Shown piece after piece: positions 37,621-47,125 of a stretch of DNA of 64,000 nt. Under the pieces are notes generated by a model, which saw only the letters and a program-made list of their open reading frames with translations, did not search any database and was not told where the DNA came from. The DNA is taken from contig AP023052.1 of assembly GCA_019703815.1 (NCBI GenBank), positions 434,001 to 498,000 of the forward strand. The letters run 5' to 3'. This DNA comes from Thaumasiovibrio occultus. GTDB lineage: Bacteria; Pseudomonadota; Gammaproteobacteria; Enterobacterales; Vibrionaceae. A program made the translations under genes and the position numbers. The stretch's first letter is position 1, and each line of letters begins with the position of its first letter.

Positions 37621-39956
37621 ATCACATTAAGCTACTCGCCCAATATTACGTCGATCTGATGGTGAAATTGGGTTTACTCCGCTTTAGCATGCTATTGGCG
37701 ATCGCATTGGTTGCCTTAGCCGTCGTTATGCAAGTCTCGATCACGTTGTTTTTGGATGGCGTGGTGCATGATAGCGACATTCTCCGCTCGGTCTTTTTTG
37801 GTCTTCTTATCACCCCGTGGGCGGTCTATTTCCTTTCTGTCGTTGTCGATCAGCTTGAAGACTCCCGTCAACGCTTGTCGAAACTGGTACAAAAGCTGGA
37901 AGAGATGCGCGAGCGTGATATGGAGCTTAACCAGCAGCTACAGTCCAACATCACCAAGTTAAACCAAGAAATTGAAGAGCGCGAAAAAGCCGAGCAAAGC
38001 TTACAAGTAGCGATGGAAGATTTGGAAAACGAGGTCTACCAGCGCGAGCGTGTGCAGATGGATTTAGCTGAGAAGAGTGTGTTGCTGCGCTCATTCCTCG
38101 ATGCTTCGCCGGATCTGATCTACTACCGCAACGAAGCCTTCCAGTTCTCCGGTTGCAACAAAGCGGTGCAAGACTTGGTTGGTAAGTCAGAGCGAGATCT
38201 GGTGGGATTGACCCCATGGGAAGTCTATAGCGAAGACGTGGCCTCGAAAATTGTCGAAACCGATAAGCAGGTTTTCGAAACCAGTGAAGCGCTGACTTTT
38301 GAGCAGTGGCTGCAATACCCGGATGGACGCCAAGCGTACTTTGAACTGCGTAAGGTGCCGTTTTATAACCGCAATGGTAAGCGCTTGGGGTTGATGGGAT
38401 TTGGCCGTGATATTACCGAGCGTAAGATGCACGAAGAGTCGCTGAAAAAAGCTAGCCGCGACAAAACCGCCTTTATCTCGACGATCAGTCATGAACTGCG
38501 CACGCCGCTTAACGGGATCGTCGGCTTAAGTCGGATGTTGCTTGATTCTCAGTTAAGTGAAGAGCAGCGCATGCACCTGCGTACCATCAATGTCAGTGCG
38601 ATCACGCTAGGCCATATTTTTAATGATGTGATCGACATGGATAAGTTCGATCGCCGTAAAATGGAGCTCTCACCGAAAGCGATCAACTTTCGTGAATTTG
38701 TCGGCGAGATCGGCAGCCTCGCGCAGCTGATGACCGAGCAAAAAGGGCTGCGATTTGAAATCGATGAGCTGTCAGAACTACCGGCGTGCGTGGAAGTCGA
38801 CGATACGCGATTGCGCCAAGTGCTATGGAATTTGATCAGCAATGCGGTGAAATTCACCAAAGAAGGCGGCGTGAACCTGAGCGTGAGCGCCGATATGCAA
38901 GACGGGTTGGCGGAAATCGTCTTTGAAGTCGAAGACAGTGGGATCGGTATCCCTGATGATGAACTCGACAACATTTTCGCCATGTATTACCAAGTGAAGC
39001 AAGAAGGCAGCAACCTTCATGCGCTGGGCACCGGGATTGGCTTGTCAGTTTCCCGCCAGTGGGTACAGTTGATGCATGGCGATATTACGGTATCGAGTGA
39101 GTTGGGCCACGGCAGTACGTTTAACGTCACCATTACCGTGCCGGTTGCGAACCAGTGCGTGAGTGGCGAAGATACCAGCTTGCCAGTAGCGACGCGCCCA
39201 TTGCAGATCTTGCTGGTGGAAGATATTGAACTCAACATTACGGTGGCATGTAACCTACTGGAAAGTTTGGGCCACAACGTCAAAGTGGCGCGCGATGGTT
39301 TCCAAGCACTAGAGCACTACCAGCCAGAAGAGTTTGATCTCATCTTCCTTGATATCCAACTGCCGGACATGACAGGCTTTGATATTGCGCAGCAATGGCA
39401 TTTGCAATATAGCCATTTGCCGCCATTGGTCGCGTTAACGGCGAATTTGTTGAAAGACAAGCAAGAGTACCTCGACAAAGGCATGGTGGATGCGTTGAGT
39501 AAGCCGCTCAATGTGAAAGCGATTGGCCAGGTCTTGCGTCAGTACTGCCCAGATGCTGAGTTGCCAGTGATTGAAGAGAATGAGGTGAAGGTGACGGCAG
39601 AGTTCGAAGATATTTTAGATCTCGATATGCTGGAATCCTACGTTGATATTGTCGGCGCGAAACCGGTATTGGAGAGCATCGCCATGTTTGAGCAATTGAT
39701 GCCAGATTACATGGCGATCCTTGATTCCAACATGGTGGCGAAAGATCAAAAAGGGATTGCAAGTGAGGCGCACAAGATCAAAGGTGCAGCGGGCTCGATT
39801 GGTTTGAAGCATATCCAGCAGATCGCGCAGAAAGCCCAATCACCGGAGCAGCCCGCATGGTGGGCAAATATCTCGGACTGGATTGAGCAGATCCGCGTTG
39901 GGTATCCGGAAGATATTAAAGTGCTTAAGCAGTGGTTGCAGCAGCACACACAATAA
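37617..39956 (+). CDS. arcB: aerobic respiration sensor kinase ArcB
   Basis: 779-residue tripartite hybrid kinase that reads the quinone pool and phosphorylates ArcA. Two TM helices (about 23-46 and 57-77), a coiled linker (80-150) and a PAS domain (about 155-270) precede HisKA with His292 in SHELRTPL, an ATPase domain with NAVKF and GTGIGL, a receiver with Asp579 in FLDIQLPD, and an HPt domain with His719 in HKIKGAAGS. All three phosphotransfer residues are kept. Of the two redox cysteines known in E. coli, Cys180 is present but position 241 is Tyr. ATGA overlap with the upstream diguanylate cyclase gene. Confidence 0.96.
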   Translation: MNHIKLLAQYYVDLMVKLGLLRFSMLLAIALVALAVVMQVSITLFLDGVVHDSDILRSVFFGLLITPWAVYFLSVVVDQLEDSRQRLSKLVQKLEEMRERDMELNQQLQSNITKLNQEIEEREKAEQSLQVAMEDLENEVYQRERVQMDLAEKSVLLRSFLDASPDLIYYRNEAFQFSGCNKAVQDLVGKSERDLVGLTPWEVYSEDVASKIVETDKQVFETSEALTFEQWLQYPDGRQAYFELRKVPFYNRNGKRLGLMGFGRDITERKMHEESLKKASRDKTAFISTISHELRTPLNGIVGLSRMLLDSQLSEEQRMHLRTINVSAITLGHIFNDVIDMDKFDRRKMELSPKAINFREFVGEIGSLAQLMTEQKGLRFEIDELSELPACVEVDDTRLRQVLWNLISNAVKFTKEGGVNLSVSADMQDGLAEIVFEVEDSGIGIPDDELDNIFAMYYQVKQEGSNLHALGTGIGLSVSRQWVQLMHGDITVSSELGHGSTFNVTITVPVANQCVSGEDTSLPVATRPLQILLVEDIELNITVACNLLESLGHNVKVARDGFQALEHYQPEEFDLIFLDIQLPDMTGFDIAQQWHLQYSHLPPLVALTANLLKDKQEYLDKGMVDALSKPLNVKAIGQVLRQYCPDAELPVIEENEVKVTAEFEDILDLDMLESYVDIVGAKPVLESIAMFEQLMPDYMAILDSNMVAKDQKGIASEAHKIKGAAGSIGLKHIQQIAQKAQSPEQPAWWANISDWIEQIRVGYPEDIKVLKQWLQQHTQ

Positions 39957-40589
39957 GCCCGTTAGTCACGCCTATTGCCTTAAAGCCGCACCGATAGCCT
40001 TAAGGCGATATCGATTGTCAAAGCCACTTCGTCGTAAGTGGCTTTTTTATGGGCGACGTTCTGCGTGTGGTTGGGCGAAGGTGCGATCGACTATAGATAA
40101 GATGCCAATTTCACAGGGGCTTACTCATTTTAGTAAACATGCAGCGATGTATTTTTAACCTGTTGTTTGGTTTGGTATTTGTAAAACTTCCCCGCCTTAA
40201 TTTGCGCCTTGCGATTTAATTGGACGCTAGCGTACGGTTTTCTGTTGTCGTTATGGCGTGTAATCACACATCTGAATGAGATTTTCTGTGTTGCTGCACA
40301 GCTTTTCGGTCGCTCCTTTTCCGCTCGTCAAATGTCTGTTGCACGTTGCCGATGTAACCCAGTTGGTGATTGTGCGTGACGCACTGTTTGCGTGTTTCTT
40401 GGTGTTTTGTTTTGTTGGTGTTGCGTTGGTGATTTTTTGTAATGCGAGATCAATTTTATCCGAGATAAATGTTCATATATTCCTTTTCGTTTGGTACTTA
40501 TAACTAAGTTTTTGTTTTGTTCATATTTTGAAATGAAAGTATTTGGTTAGTTTTAGTTTGCATTTTATGGAACCAATTCGAGAGGGATT
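39957..40589. other. arcB-dcuC intergenic region
   Basis: 633 bp. The arcB terminator lies at the left. From about 40260 to 40560 the plus strand is conspicuously rich in G and T and poor in A and C. This is probably the dcuC promoter and a long unstructured leader. One short palindrome GTGCGT-G-ACGCAC sits at 40372-40384. I see no perfect FNR or CRP box and no credible gene. Confidence 0.5.
40020..40048 (+). terminator. arcB terminator
   Basis: Stem AAAGCCACTT / AAGTGGCTTT with a 6-nt loop followed by further T, 63 nt past the arcB stop. Confidence 0.8.
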
Positions 40590-41957
40590 ATGCTGGAATT
40601 ACTCATAGGTTTAGTGGTCACGGTTGGTGTTGGCTACTTTATTGTCAAAGGTTACAAGGCTGCTGGTATTTTGTTGGTGGGTGGTGTGCTTTTGTTGCTC
40701 ATTACAGGGATGCTAGGTGGTAAAGTGTTACCCGATAGCGTCGCCTCTACCGGCAACTGGGTGACCGACTCGCTAGAATACATCAAGTTTATGTTGAAGA
40801 ATCGCGGTGGCGGTTTGGGTATGCAAATCATGCTGCTATGTGGTTTTGCCGCTTACATGACCCACATCGGCGCGAACAACGTGGTGGTTAAACAGTTCTC
40901 TAAACCACTGTCAGGGATCAAATCACCTTATATTTTGTTGGTTGCGGCCTACATCGTGGCGTGCTTGATGTCACTAGCTGTGAGCTCAGCGACTGGCCTT
41001 GGTGTCCTTTTGATGGCGACCTTGTTCCCTATGATGGTCGCAATGGGTATTTCTCGTCCTGCGGCCGTGGCAGTGTGTGCCTCACCGGCGGCGATCATTC
41101 TTTCACCAACCTCGGGTGACGTGGTGCTGGCGGCTGAAAAGTCAGGAATGACGTTGGATCTGTTCGCGGTGCAAACGGTATTGCCAGTGTCTATCTGCGC
41201 CATTATCACGATGTCAGTAGCGGCGTTTTTCTGGAACAAGTACCTAGATAAGAAAGACAATACGCCAATGGAGCGCATCGATATTTCTGAAATCGAAGTG
41301 AATGCCCCTGCGTACTACTGCATCTTGCCATTCTTGCCAATTATCGGTGTGTTCGTTTTTAACGGCCGTACAATTCCGGGCCTATCATTGGATATCTACA
41401 CCATCGTTGTGATGTCGATTGTGTTGGCGGCACTGGTTGATTACGTTCGTAAGCGTTTTGATGGACGCAAAACCCTAGAAGATCTTGAGTCGTGCTACGA
41501 AGGTATGGCGGATGCGTTCAAAGGTGTGGTGATGCTGTTGGTCGCGGCGGGTGTGTTTGCACAAGGTCTGATGGCGATTGGCGCGATTGATAACTTGATT
41601 GGCCTTGCTGAAGCGGCGGGTGCAGGCGGCGTGGCACTGATGCTATTGCTTACCGGTCTAACCGTGGCGGCGGCGATTGCAACCGGTTCGGGTAACGCAC
41701 CTTTCTATGCGTTCGTTGAACTTGCGCCAACCCTAGCGGCGAAGATGGGACTGAGCCCAGCGTTCTTGATCATCCCAATGCTACAAGCATCGAACTTGGG
41801 TCGTACCATTTCACCGGTATCAGGTGTTATTGTAGCAACCTCAGGTATGGGTCACATTAGCCCATTCGACGTTGTAAAACGTACCTCTGTTCCAGTATTG
41901 GTCGGCCTAGTGACGGTGATCATCGGAACTATGGTTCTGGTGCCAATGGCAGCGTAA
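40590..41957 (+). CDS. dcuC: C4-dicarboxylate transporter DcuC
   Basis: 455-residue inner-membrane carrier of the DcuC family with about 10-12 helices. Family members exchange or export succinate, mainly under anaerobic conditions. Typical segments are the N-terminal MLELLIGLVVTVGVGYFIVKG, the polar re-entrant stretch SPAAIILSPTSGDVVLAAEKSG, and the duplicated SNLGRTISPVSGVIVATSG near the C-terminus. A GAGAGGG ribosome site precedes the ATG. It stands alone between two terminators, beside the anaerobic regulators arcB and arcA. Confidence 0.93.
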   Translation: MLELLIGLVVTVGVGYFIVKGYKAAGILLVGGVLLLLITGMLGGKVLPDSVASTGNWVTDSLEYIKFMLKNRGGGLGMQIMLLCGFAAYMTHIGANNVVVKQFSKPLSGIKSPYILLVAAYIVACLMSLAVSSATGLGVLLMATLFPMMVAMGISRPAAVAVCASPAAIILSPTSGDVVLAAEKSGMTLDLFAVQTVLPVSICAIITMSVAAFFWNKYLDKKDNTPMERIDISEIEVNAPAYYCILPFLPIIGVFVFNGRTIPGLSLDIYTIVVMSIVLAALVDYVRKRFDGRKTLEDLESCYEGMADAFKGVVMLLVAAGVFAQGLMAIGAIDNLIGLAEAAGAGGVALMLLLTGLTVAAAIATGSGNAPFYAFVELAPTLAAKMGLSPAFLIIPMLQASNLGRTISPVSGVIVATSGMGHISPFDVVKRTSVPVLVGLVTVIIGTMVLVPMAA

Positions 41958-42004
41958 GCGATTCAATATTGCTGATGACAAGAGAGTCCGCTCTCTGTAC
42001 CGAA

Positions 42005-42031
42005 AAGCCACCGCTCGCGGTGGTTTTTTTG
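42005..42031 (+). terminator. dcuC terminator
   Basis: Stem CCACCG / CGGTGG closing a CTCG tetraloop, followed by seven T, about 50 nt past the dcuC stop. Confidence 0.85.
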
Positions 42032-42414
42032 TTTTTCACCCGTAGCTAGAGGCTTTGACCAGCCTTGCTGGGCAAGCGCGGTTGTGTGCGCTATTTGGCG
42101 AAAGTGACCGTCTTGCTGGTGGCTTAGACGCTTTTTATAGAATGTGTCGCAGTGCTGGCCTTGAGAGCAATAAGATGCATCACGGTTAGGTGGTTGTTTA
42201 GATGATAGTTGAGGTGCTAGCGTGGATGCGTAACTCGTTCGAACCATCAAGGATATTGACATCTATCATGGCTGTGGGCGATTTCTGTTGGGATTAATCG
42301 CAATACCGAGATAGCGATGAACACTTGTCGTATTAAGGGCGTTATCAGCCTTGCGAGGCCGTATTATCGGCAAGAGATGCCGGTGTGGATGAAGGAGCTG
42401 TCCCGTCCTAAAAT

Positions 42415-42446
42415 AAAAAAGCCGCTTACACGGTAAGCGGCTTTTT
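42415..42446 (-). terminator. arcA terminator
   Basis: Perfect 12-bp stem AAAGCCGCTTAC / GTAAGCGGCTTT with a 3-nt loop. On the minus strand it is followed by six T. It starts about 20 nt past the arcA stop. Confidence 0.85.
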
Positions 42447-42464
42447 AGCAGGTGTTCGATTAGC

Positions 42465-43184
42465 TTATGCTTCTTCGATCTCACCACAGAAACGGTAACC
42501 TTCGCCGTGGATGGTTGCGATGATTTCTGGGGTATCAGCGATAGATTCGAAGTGCTTACGGATGCGACGGATAGTCACGTCAACCGTACGGTCGTGTGGC
42601 TTAAGATCACGGCCAGTCATTTTCTTCAGCAGTTCAGCACGAGTTTGGATCTTACCTGGGTTCTCACAGAAGTGCAGTAGTGCACGGAACTCTGAGCGAG
42701 GTAGTTTGTAGTGCTCGCCATCTGGGCTTACTAGTGAGCGGCTGTTGATTTCAAGAATCCAACCGTTGAAGGTGTAACGCTCAACTTGTTTCTTGTCTTC
42801 AGTTGGCGCGCCTTGGTTCATTGCGCGGCTTAGTAGGTTACGCGCACGAATGGTCAGCTCACGTGGGTTGAAAGGCTTGGTGATGTAGTCATCAGCGCCG
42901 ATCTCTAGACCCAAGATCTTGTCAACTTCGTTATCACGGCCAGTTAGGAACATCAGCGCCATGTCACCTTGCTCACGTAGTTCACGCGCCAAAAGTAGGC
43001 CGTTCTTACCTGGAAGGTTAATGTCCATGATAACTAGATTCACATTGTTTTCTGACAGTGTTTGGTGCATTTCTGCGCCGTCGCACGCTTCAAAAACATT
43101 ATAACCTTCGGCTTCGAAGATGCTCTTTAGCGTGTTACGTGTAACGTGCTCGTCTTCAACAATAAGAATTTGAGGGGTTTGCAT
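42465..43184 (-). CDS. arcA: two-component response regulator ArcA
   Basis: 239-residue OmpR-family regulator of respiratory genes, the partner of ArcB. The receiver domain carries Asp54 in [12 protein letters not shown], with Asp10-Asp11-type acidic residues (VEDEH) and a conserved Lys in YITKPFN. The winged-helix DNA-binding domain follows, with [15 protein letters not shown] as recognition helix. Near-identical in layout to E. coli ArcA. The sensor gene is 2.5 kb away on the other strand, an unlinked pair as is usual. Confidence 0.97.
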   Translation of the reverse strand: MQTPQILIVEDEHVTRNTLKSIFEAEGYNVFEACDGAEMHQTLSENNVNLVIMDINLPGKNGLLLARELREQGDMALMFLTGRDNEVDKILGLEIGADDYITKPFNPRELTIRARNLLSRAMNQGAPTEDKKQVERYTFNGWILEINSRSLVSPDGEHYKLPRSEFRALLHFCENPGKIQTRAELLKKMTGRDLKPHDRTVDVTIRRIRKHFESIADTPEIIATIHGEGYRFCGEIEEA

Positions 43185-43903
43185 TGGCAGTACCTAATAT
43201 CTAAAGCGTAAATCGGTAAATGAAACAGAATAACTAAATTCTATATAATTTTTTAACAAACAGCCAAGGCAACACTTTTATCTGTGTTGTCCTCTACTGT
43301 GGTACGCCATCCGTAGAATCAGCAGTCGATAGAACACCGCGCTGAGTGAGCCCGATATTGGGCATTGGCCAGTAAATCCCTAGATGGCAGTGATTGTAAT
43401 CACTTAACAGCTCGCTAACAACGTGTTACTCAAAGCAAACCTTTGGAATCGCTCTAAACTTTGACTTTAGTCAATAAATTTAGGTTAAACCACTGAGGCA
43501 TAAAAGATTGCAACAAATTCACTGCATCGCGATGAACTTCATAGCTAATCGTGTCACTTCAGTACCAAAGGTCGATGTTTTACCGAGATAAAATCATGAT
43601 CAGTTGGGAGACGCAACAGTTCGGTTACATCTGTACGTGAAATTGTGCGCTGGGTAAAGGTATTGCACCGGAGAAAGGCGTGGTTTCATATCCTAAGTTA
43701 CTGAAATGTAAATGTTATTGAATCTTTTGTCGCTATTTTTTCCGCCTGAAAATAATTACAGAGAACTGCATGGCTTTTTGCTCAGTATCGCGACATTTCT
43801 CAAGGATAAAAAAACTGTGCCACTATTAAGGACGACAGCAAAAACACGCCGTTTGTGTTTATCCCTTAGTGCAAAGAGTGAATTGAGAATAGGAAGGTGC
43901 AAC
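43185..43903. other. arcA-rraA2 divergent promoter region
   Basis: 719 bp. It contains a good CRP-like palindrome at 43389-43404 and otherwise A+T-rich sequence without a recognised gene. The frame of the downstream RraA-like gene stays open for 64 codons upstream of its real start, but that stretch shows no protein-like character. Confidence 0.5.
43389..43404. promoter_or_regulatory. CRP-type site between arcA and the rraA paralogue
   Basis: AGTGATT-GT-AATCACT is a perfect 7-bp inverted repeat and fits the CRP core GTGA-N6-TCAC exactly. It lies 205 bp upstream of arcA and 500 bp upstream of the RraA-like gene. Confidence 0.5.
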
Positions 43904-44392
43904 ATGGACGACTTACTGCCGGATTTATGCGACGCCTATCCCCATCAAGCACATTGGCTACCGATCCAATGGCGACACATGGGTGGAAAAAAGTGTTTTT
44001 GGGGGGAAGTGGTGACAGTGCGTTGTTATCACGATAACAGTTACGTTAAACGTTGGGTAAATCGACCCGGCGAAGGGCGTGTCTTGTTTATTGACGGGGC
44101 TGCATCGCTAAGGTTTGCCCTATTAGGCGATCAATTGGCAGAAGCTGCGGTGCGCAATGGTTGGGCCGGTATTGTCGTTTACGGCGCGATCCGTGATGCG
44201 GCGGTGATAGGTAAGCTCCCTTTGGGAGTATCTGCGCTTGGCGTCTGTCCGGTGAAAACAGAGAAACGAGACAAAGGGAGTGAGCAGGTGAGCTTGCGTA
44301 TCTGCGATCAGGTGATCAACCCCGGAGACTTTGTGTATGCCGATCTGAACGGGGTCGTCGTATCAAAAGCCAACTTAATGCAATCGCCTTGA
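43904..44392 (+). CDS. RraA-family protein (second RraA-like paralogue)
   Basis: 162-residue protein of the RraA/MenG fold, the length of E. coli RraA (161), with the same blocks: LLPDLCDAYPHQ, the FWGEVVTVRC strand, GRVLFIDGAASLRFALLGDQLAEAAVRNGW and VVYGAIRDAAVIG. RraA binds and inhibits RNase E; other members are 4-hydroxy-4-methyl-2-oxoglutarate aldolases. This copy keeps the Arg-Asp pair of the aldolases (missing as RQ in E. coli RraA) but has Val where the aldolases have Asp/Glu three residues later, so activity is unclear. The canonical rraA near hslUV is not here, and V. cholerae also has a second copy at this spot. The start is fixed by AGGAAGG, 7 nt before the ATG. Confidence 0.88.
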   Translation: MDDLLPDLCDAYPHQAHWLPIQWRHMGGKKCFWGEVVTVRCYHDNSYVKRWVNRPGEGRVLFIDGAASLRFALLGDQLAEAAVRNGWAGIVVYGAIRDAAVIGKLPLGVSALGVCPVKTEKRDKGSEQVSLRICDQVINPGDFVYADLNGVVVSKANLMQSP

Positions 44393-44617
44393 GGTTGTAT
44401 GAGTATCTTCTGGTACAAAGGCCGTGTATTTCATCGAGAAAATTGCCGAAGTGGGCATAAGCGGAGTGGGACATTGTTTTGACGGTGCTAGATGTGCTAA
44501 CCGTGTAAGTTCAGTCAGGCGGTCATTAAACTGAAGGTCTCATAGAGTGGTTGCTTTCATAGAGTTGCAAGTTTCATTGGGTAGCAGCTGAAAATGATGG
44601 TGCGCTGGTATTTCTGC

Positions 44618-45106
44618 CTAGAAGCGGTAGCCGATCCCAACAGTGTATTGTTGCTCGACGTCTTCGTAATCGTAGGTGGCGTGGACGTTAACTTTTTCGG
44701 TTAAGTGGTAGCGGCTTGAAACTTCAAACCCCACCTCGTTGGTTTCCGTGTTTTGATCTGTTGTTGCTCTGGACGTGACGGCCGATTCGATATGCAATCT
44801 TGGCGACACATCGTATTTCACCCCACTGGCGACACCGCGAATGGTGGAGACTTGATCATTGCCAGAGGTAATCGATGTACTGAGGTAAAGCTCAAGATTT
44901 GGCGCGACAGCATAAGCATAGCCACTGTTGAGCTGCCAAACATCGAAGTTATGGCGGCGGGATGACTGAGATGAAAGATAAAACTCGCCATTTTGTTGCA
45001 AACGCACTTCAAGCTCTTCAAGCAACGAAGGATCTTTAGCGTGAGCTGCGAAAGAAAGACCGAGAGAGGCAACAACGCAATATAACGCAGTAACGGTTAC
45101 TTTCAT
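44618..45106 (-). CDS. small outer-membrane beta-barrel protein
   Basis: 162 residues. A signal peptide (core TALYCVVASLGLSFAAHA, cut near residue 23) is followed by alternating-hydrophobicity strands such as NLELYLSTSITSGN, SPRLHIESAVTSRA, EVGFEVSSRYHLTEKVNVHATYDY. The C-terminal YTVGIGYRF ends in the aromatic residue used for outer-membrane insertion by the Bam complex. About eight strands fit. I do not recognise the family firmly; it recalls the small OmpA-barrel-like proteins of Vibrio. The ribosome site AAGGAGGG is very strong, suggesting abundant expression. Convergent with the rraA paralogue. Confidence 0.78.
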   Translation of the reverse strand: MKVTVTALYCVVASLGLSFAAHAKDPSLLEELEVRLQQNGEFYLSSQSSRRHNFDVWQLNSGYAYAVAPNLELYLSTSITSGNDQVSTIRGVASGVKYDVSPRLHIESAVTSRATTDQNTETNEVGFEVSSRYHLTEKVNVHATYDYEDVEQQYTVGIGYRF

Positions 45107-45385
45107 TGTCCCTCCTTAGTTAATTTGGTCAGCGTTGATTGAGCCGGTGTGAATTAAGCGAGCCTTTACACTTTGGCTATATTATCTGCTTGGCTTTAGT
45201 CTTCGATCTTATTATCGCCTTCATTTAACGCTGAAACTTGATTTTCAAACGGCAATATCGAGAGTTGTCGCCAGAGTGCTGCGGATCATCCAAGATCTTT
45301 AAACACTTCACCTATACTAGCGCAGAGTGTGGGGCAATTACATGTGGCATATTCAAATAGTTCCAAAGTTTTTTAGAACGGTTGG

Positions 45386-47125
45386 TTATTTGAAGTAGGA
45401 TAATCTGAAGTTTTCCTTATAAGGGTAAACATCTGCAATTTGCCCATCTTGGATTTTGCTTTGGATATTTTGCCAACCTTCAGCGCTTAATAGATCGCTG
45501 TGGAATTCCTCAAATAGCGCTCTCAGCTGGGGATCGGCAAATAAAAACGTGCGGAACTCTTCGGGAAAGACATCATCGGCACCCACGCTATACCAAGGCT
45601 CAGAGGCCATTTCTTGCTCTGGAGTGCGAGGTATGGGGATCTTGCGAAAATTCATCTCCGTCATATAGCTGATTTCGTCATAGTCGTAGAAAATCACGCG
45701 CTTATGGCGGGTGACACCGAAATTTTTCAGTAGCATGTCACCGGGGAAAATGTTGGCTTGGGCTAATTGGCGGATCGCATCACCGTAATCGCGGATCACT
45801 TCCAGTTTGTCTGCATCGCTGGCTCGTTCGAGGTACAAGTTCAGTGGAGTCATGCGTCGCTCCATATACAGGTGTTTGATAAGCACTTTGTCTTTGGTGA
45901 CTTTCATAATGGACGGTGCGACCTCAAGCAACTCTTCAAGCAACGCTTCGCTAAATCTTGCCCGATCAAACACGAAGTTACGGTATTCCAAGGTATCTGC
46001 CATTCGACCCACCCGATCGTGCTCTTTAACCAGCTTGTATTTCTCTTTCACCATCTCATGGGTCATAGCTTTTTGCGGCGCAAATTTGTCTTTGATGAGC
46101 TTAAACACAAAGCCATAGGAGGGCAGGGTAAATACCGCCATCACCATCCCTTTGATCCCTGGTGCGGCGACGAACTGATCGGTGGAGTGATCAAGATGAG
46201 TTAAATATTCACGGAACAATTCGGTCTTGCCGTGTTTTTGGCAGCCAATGGCAGTATAAAGCTCGGCCAAGGTTTTCTTGGGCATCAACTCGCCGAGAAA
46301 AGCCACAATGGCAGAGGGAATGGCGCAATACACCATAAAATAGGAGCGTGCGAAGCCAAACAGAATACTGATTTGCTCTCGGCTACAAATGCACGCATCA
46401 ACGTAGAGCGTGCCTTTATTTAAAATCGGGATCACCAGCGGATAGGGCTCGCTACCTTCAATGTTGATTTTGCCAATAAGGTAGGCGGCTTTATTGCGAA
46501 AGAAAGGCTCTTTGACCATTTCGATGGTGCATTCACGCTCCTGACAGTCTGGCACCTGCTCTAATACACTAATGGCTAATGCTGCCAAGTCGCGTTCGAG
46601 ATCTTCCCACTTAACTTGAAACGGGGTGTCCTCAATCACGCGTTTGAGCGCGGTATGGATATTGCCTACCACCGGATAAAACTTGCTGATCGTGTTCGCT
46701 AAATACGGCCCGCGTGTTTGCAGCGCACTGTGAACAAAAAGCTTTTCATGTTCGATATTGCGGTGTTGGAAAATACGGCAATATACCGAGTTAAAAAAGC
46801 TCTCGGCAATATCATAACGTGGGTAATCGTGGAGCAGTTCGGCGTAGGCTTGTTTGACTGACATTAAAAAATGGCGGTTGGCGAATTTTCTGCCGAGCAT
46901 GATTTCGATCTGGCTCGTCACCAAGCCCACATGCTGTTCGTAAAAGGAGATACGTTTTTTTAAGGCGGTATGAACAGCGGGCCAGTCTTGTTGTTCGAAG
47001 CGACGTTGCGCGCCGGCAGTCACATCAAGGAAGCGGCCAAACATGGCATCCGAGCCTTGCAAAATGGTGTGAGCGACCAGCTCTACCATTGTACTTTCCA
47101 CGGCATTTTCCTTTGCATTTTCCAT
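45386..47125 (-). CDS. aceK: isocitrate dehydrogenase kinase/phosphatase
   Basis: 579-residue bifunctional enzyme that switches isocitrate dehydrogenase off and on by phosphorylation, directing carbon into the glyoxylate shunt. Length equals E. coli AceK (578). The ATP-binding loop [15 protein letters not shown], the [16 protein letters not shown] segment and the catalytic-site stretch [19 protein letters not shown] are seen. The glyoxylate genes aceA/aceB are not adjacent, unlike E. coli. Ribosome site AAGGAGCAGGT precedes the ATG. Confidence 0.96.
   Translation of the reverse strand: MENAKENAVESTMVELVAHTILQGSDAMFGRFLDVTAGAQRRFEQQDWPAVHTALKKRISFYEQHVGLVTSQIEIMLGRKFANRHFLMSVKQAYAELLHDYPRYDIAESFFNSVYCRIFQHRNIEHEKLFVHSALQTRGPYLANTISKFYPVVGNIHTALKRVIEDTPFQVKWEDLERDLAALAISVLEQVPDCQERECTIEMVKEPFFRNKAAYLIGKINIEGSEPYPLVIPILNKGTLYVDACICSREQISILFGFARSYFMVYCAIPSAIVAFLGELMPKKTLAELYTAIGCQKHGKTELFREYLTHLDHSTDQFVAAPGIKGMVMAVFTLPSYGFVFKLIKDKFAPQKAMTHEMVKEKYKLVKEHDRVGRMADTLEYRNFVFDRARFSEALLEELLEVAPSIMKVTKDKVLIKHLYMERRMTPLNLYLERASDADKLEVIRDYGDAIRQLAQANIFPGDMLLKNFGVTRHKRVIFYDYDEISYMTEMNFRKIPIPRTPEQEMASEPWYSVGADDVFPEEFRTFLFADPQLRALFEEFHSDLLSAEGWQNIQSKIQDGQIADVYPYKENFRLSYFK

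Larger units (their letters stand above)
41958..42464. other. dcuC-arcA intergenic region
   Basis: 507 bp between convergent genes, bounded by the two terminators. The 370 bp in between hold no recognised gene or structure; short open frames are present but lack ribosome sites or run into the arcA terminator. Confidence 0.5.

Noticed and set aside
40276-40503. 75-codon hydrophobic frame upstream of dcuC
   Set aside because: It results from the G+T-rich strand, which reads as Val, Phe, Leu and Cys in any frame; there is no ribosome site.
42317-42436. 39-codon plus-strand frame between dcuC and arcA
   Set aside because: No clear ribosome site, and its last codons are the arcA terminator stem, which explains the basic C-terminus.
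43712-43903. 64-codon N-terminal extension of the RraA-like protein
   Set aside because: The extension does not resemble RraA proteins, and a strong AGGAAGG site precedes the internal ATG that gives the family length.
44399-44482. 27-codon frame starting 6 nt after the RraA-like gene
   Set aside because: Weak ribosome site (GAGG, 4-nt gap) and no known family; position alone is not enough.
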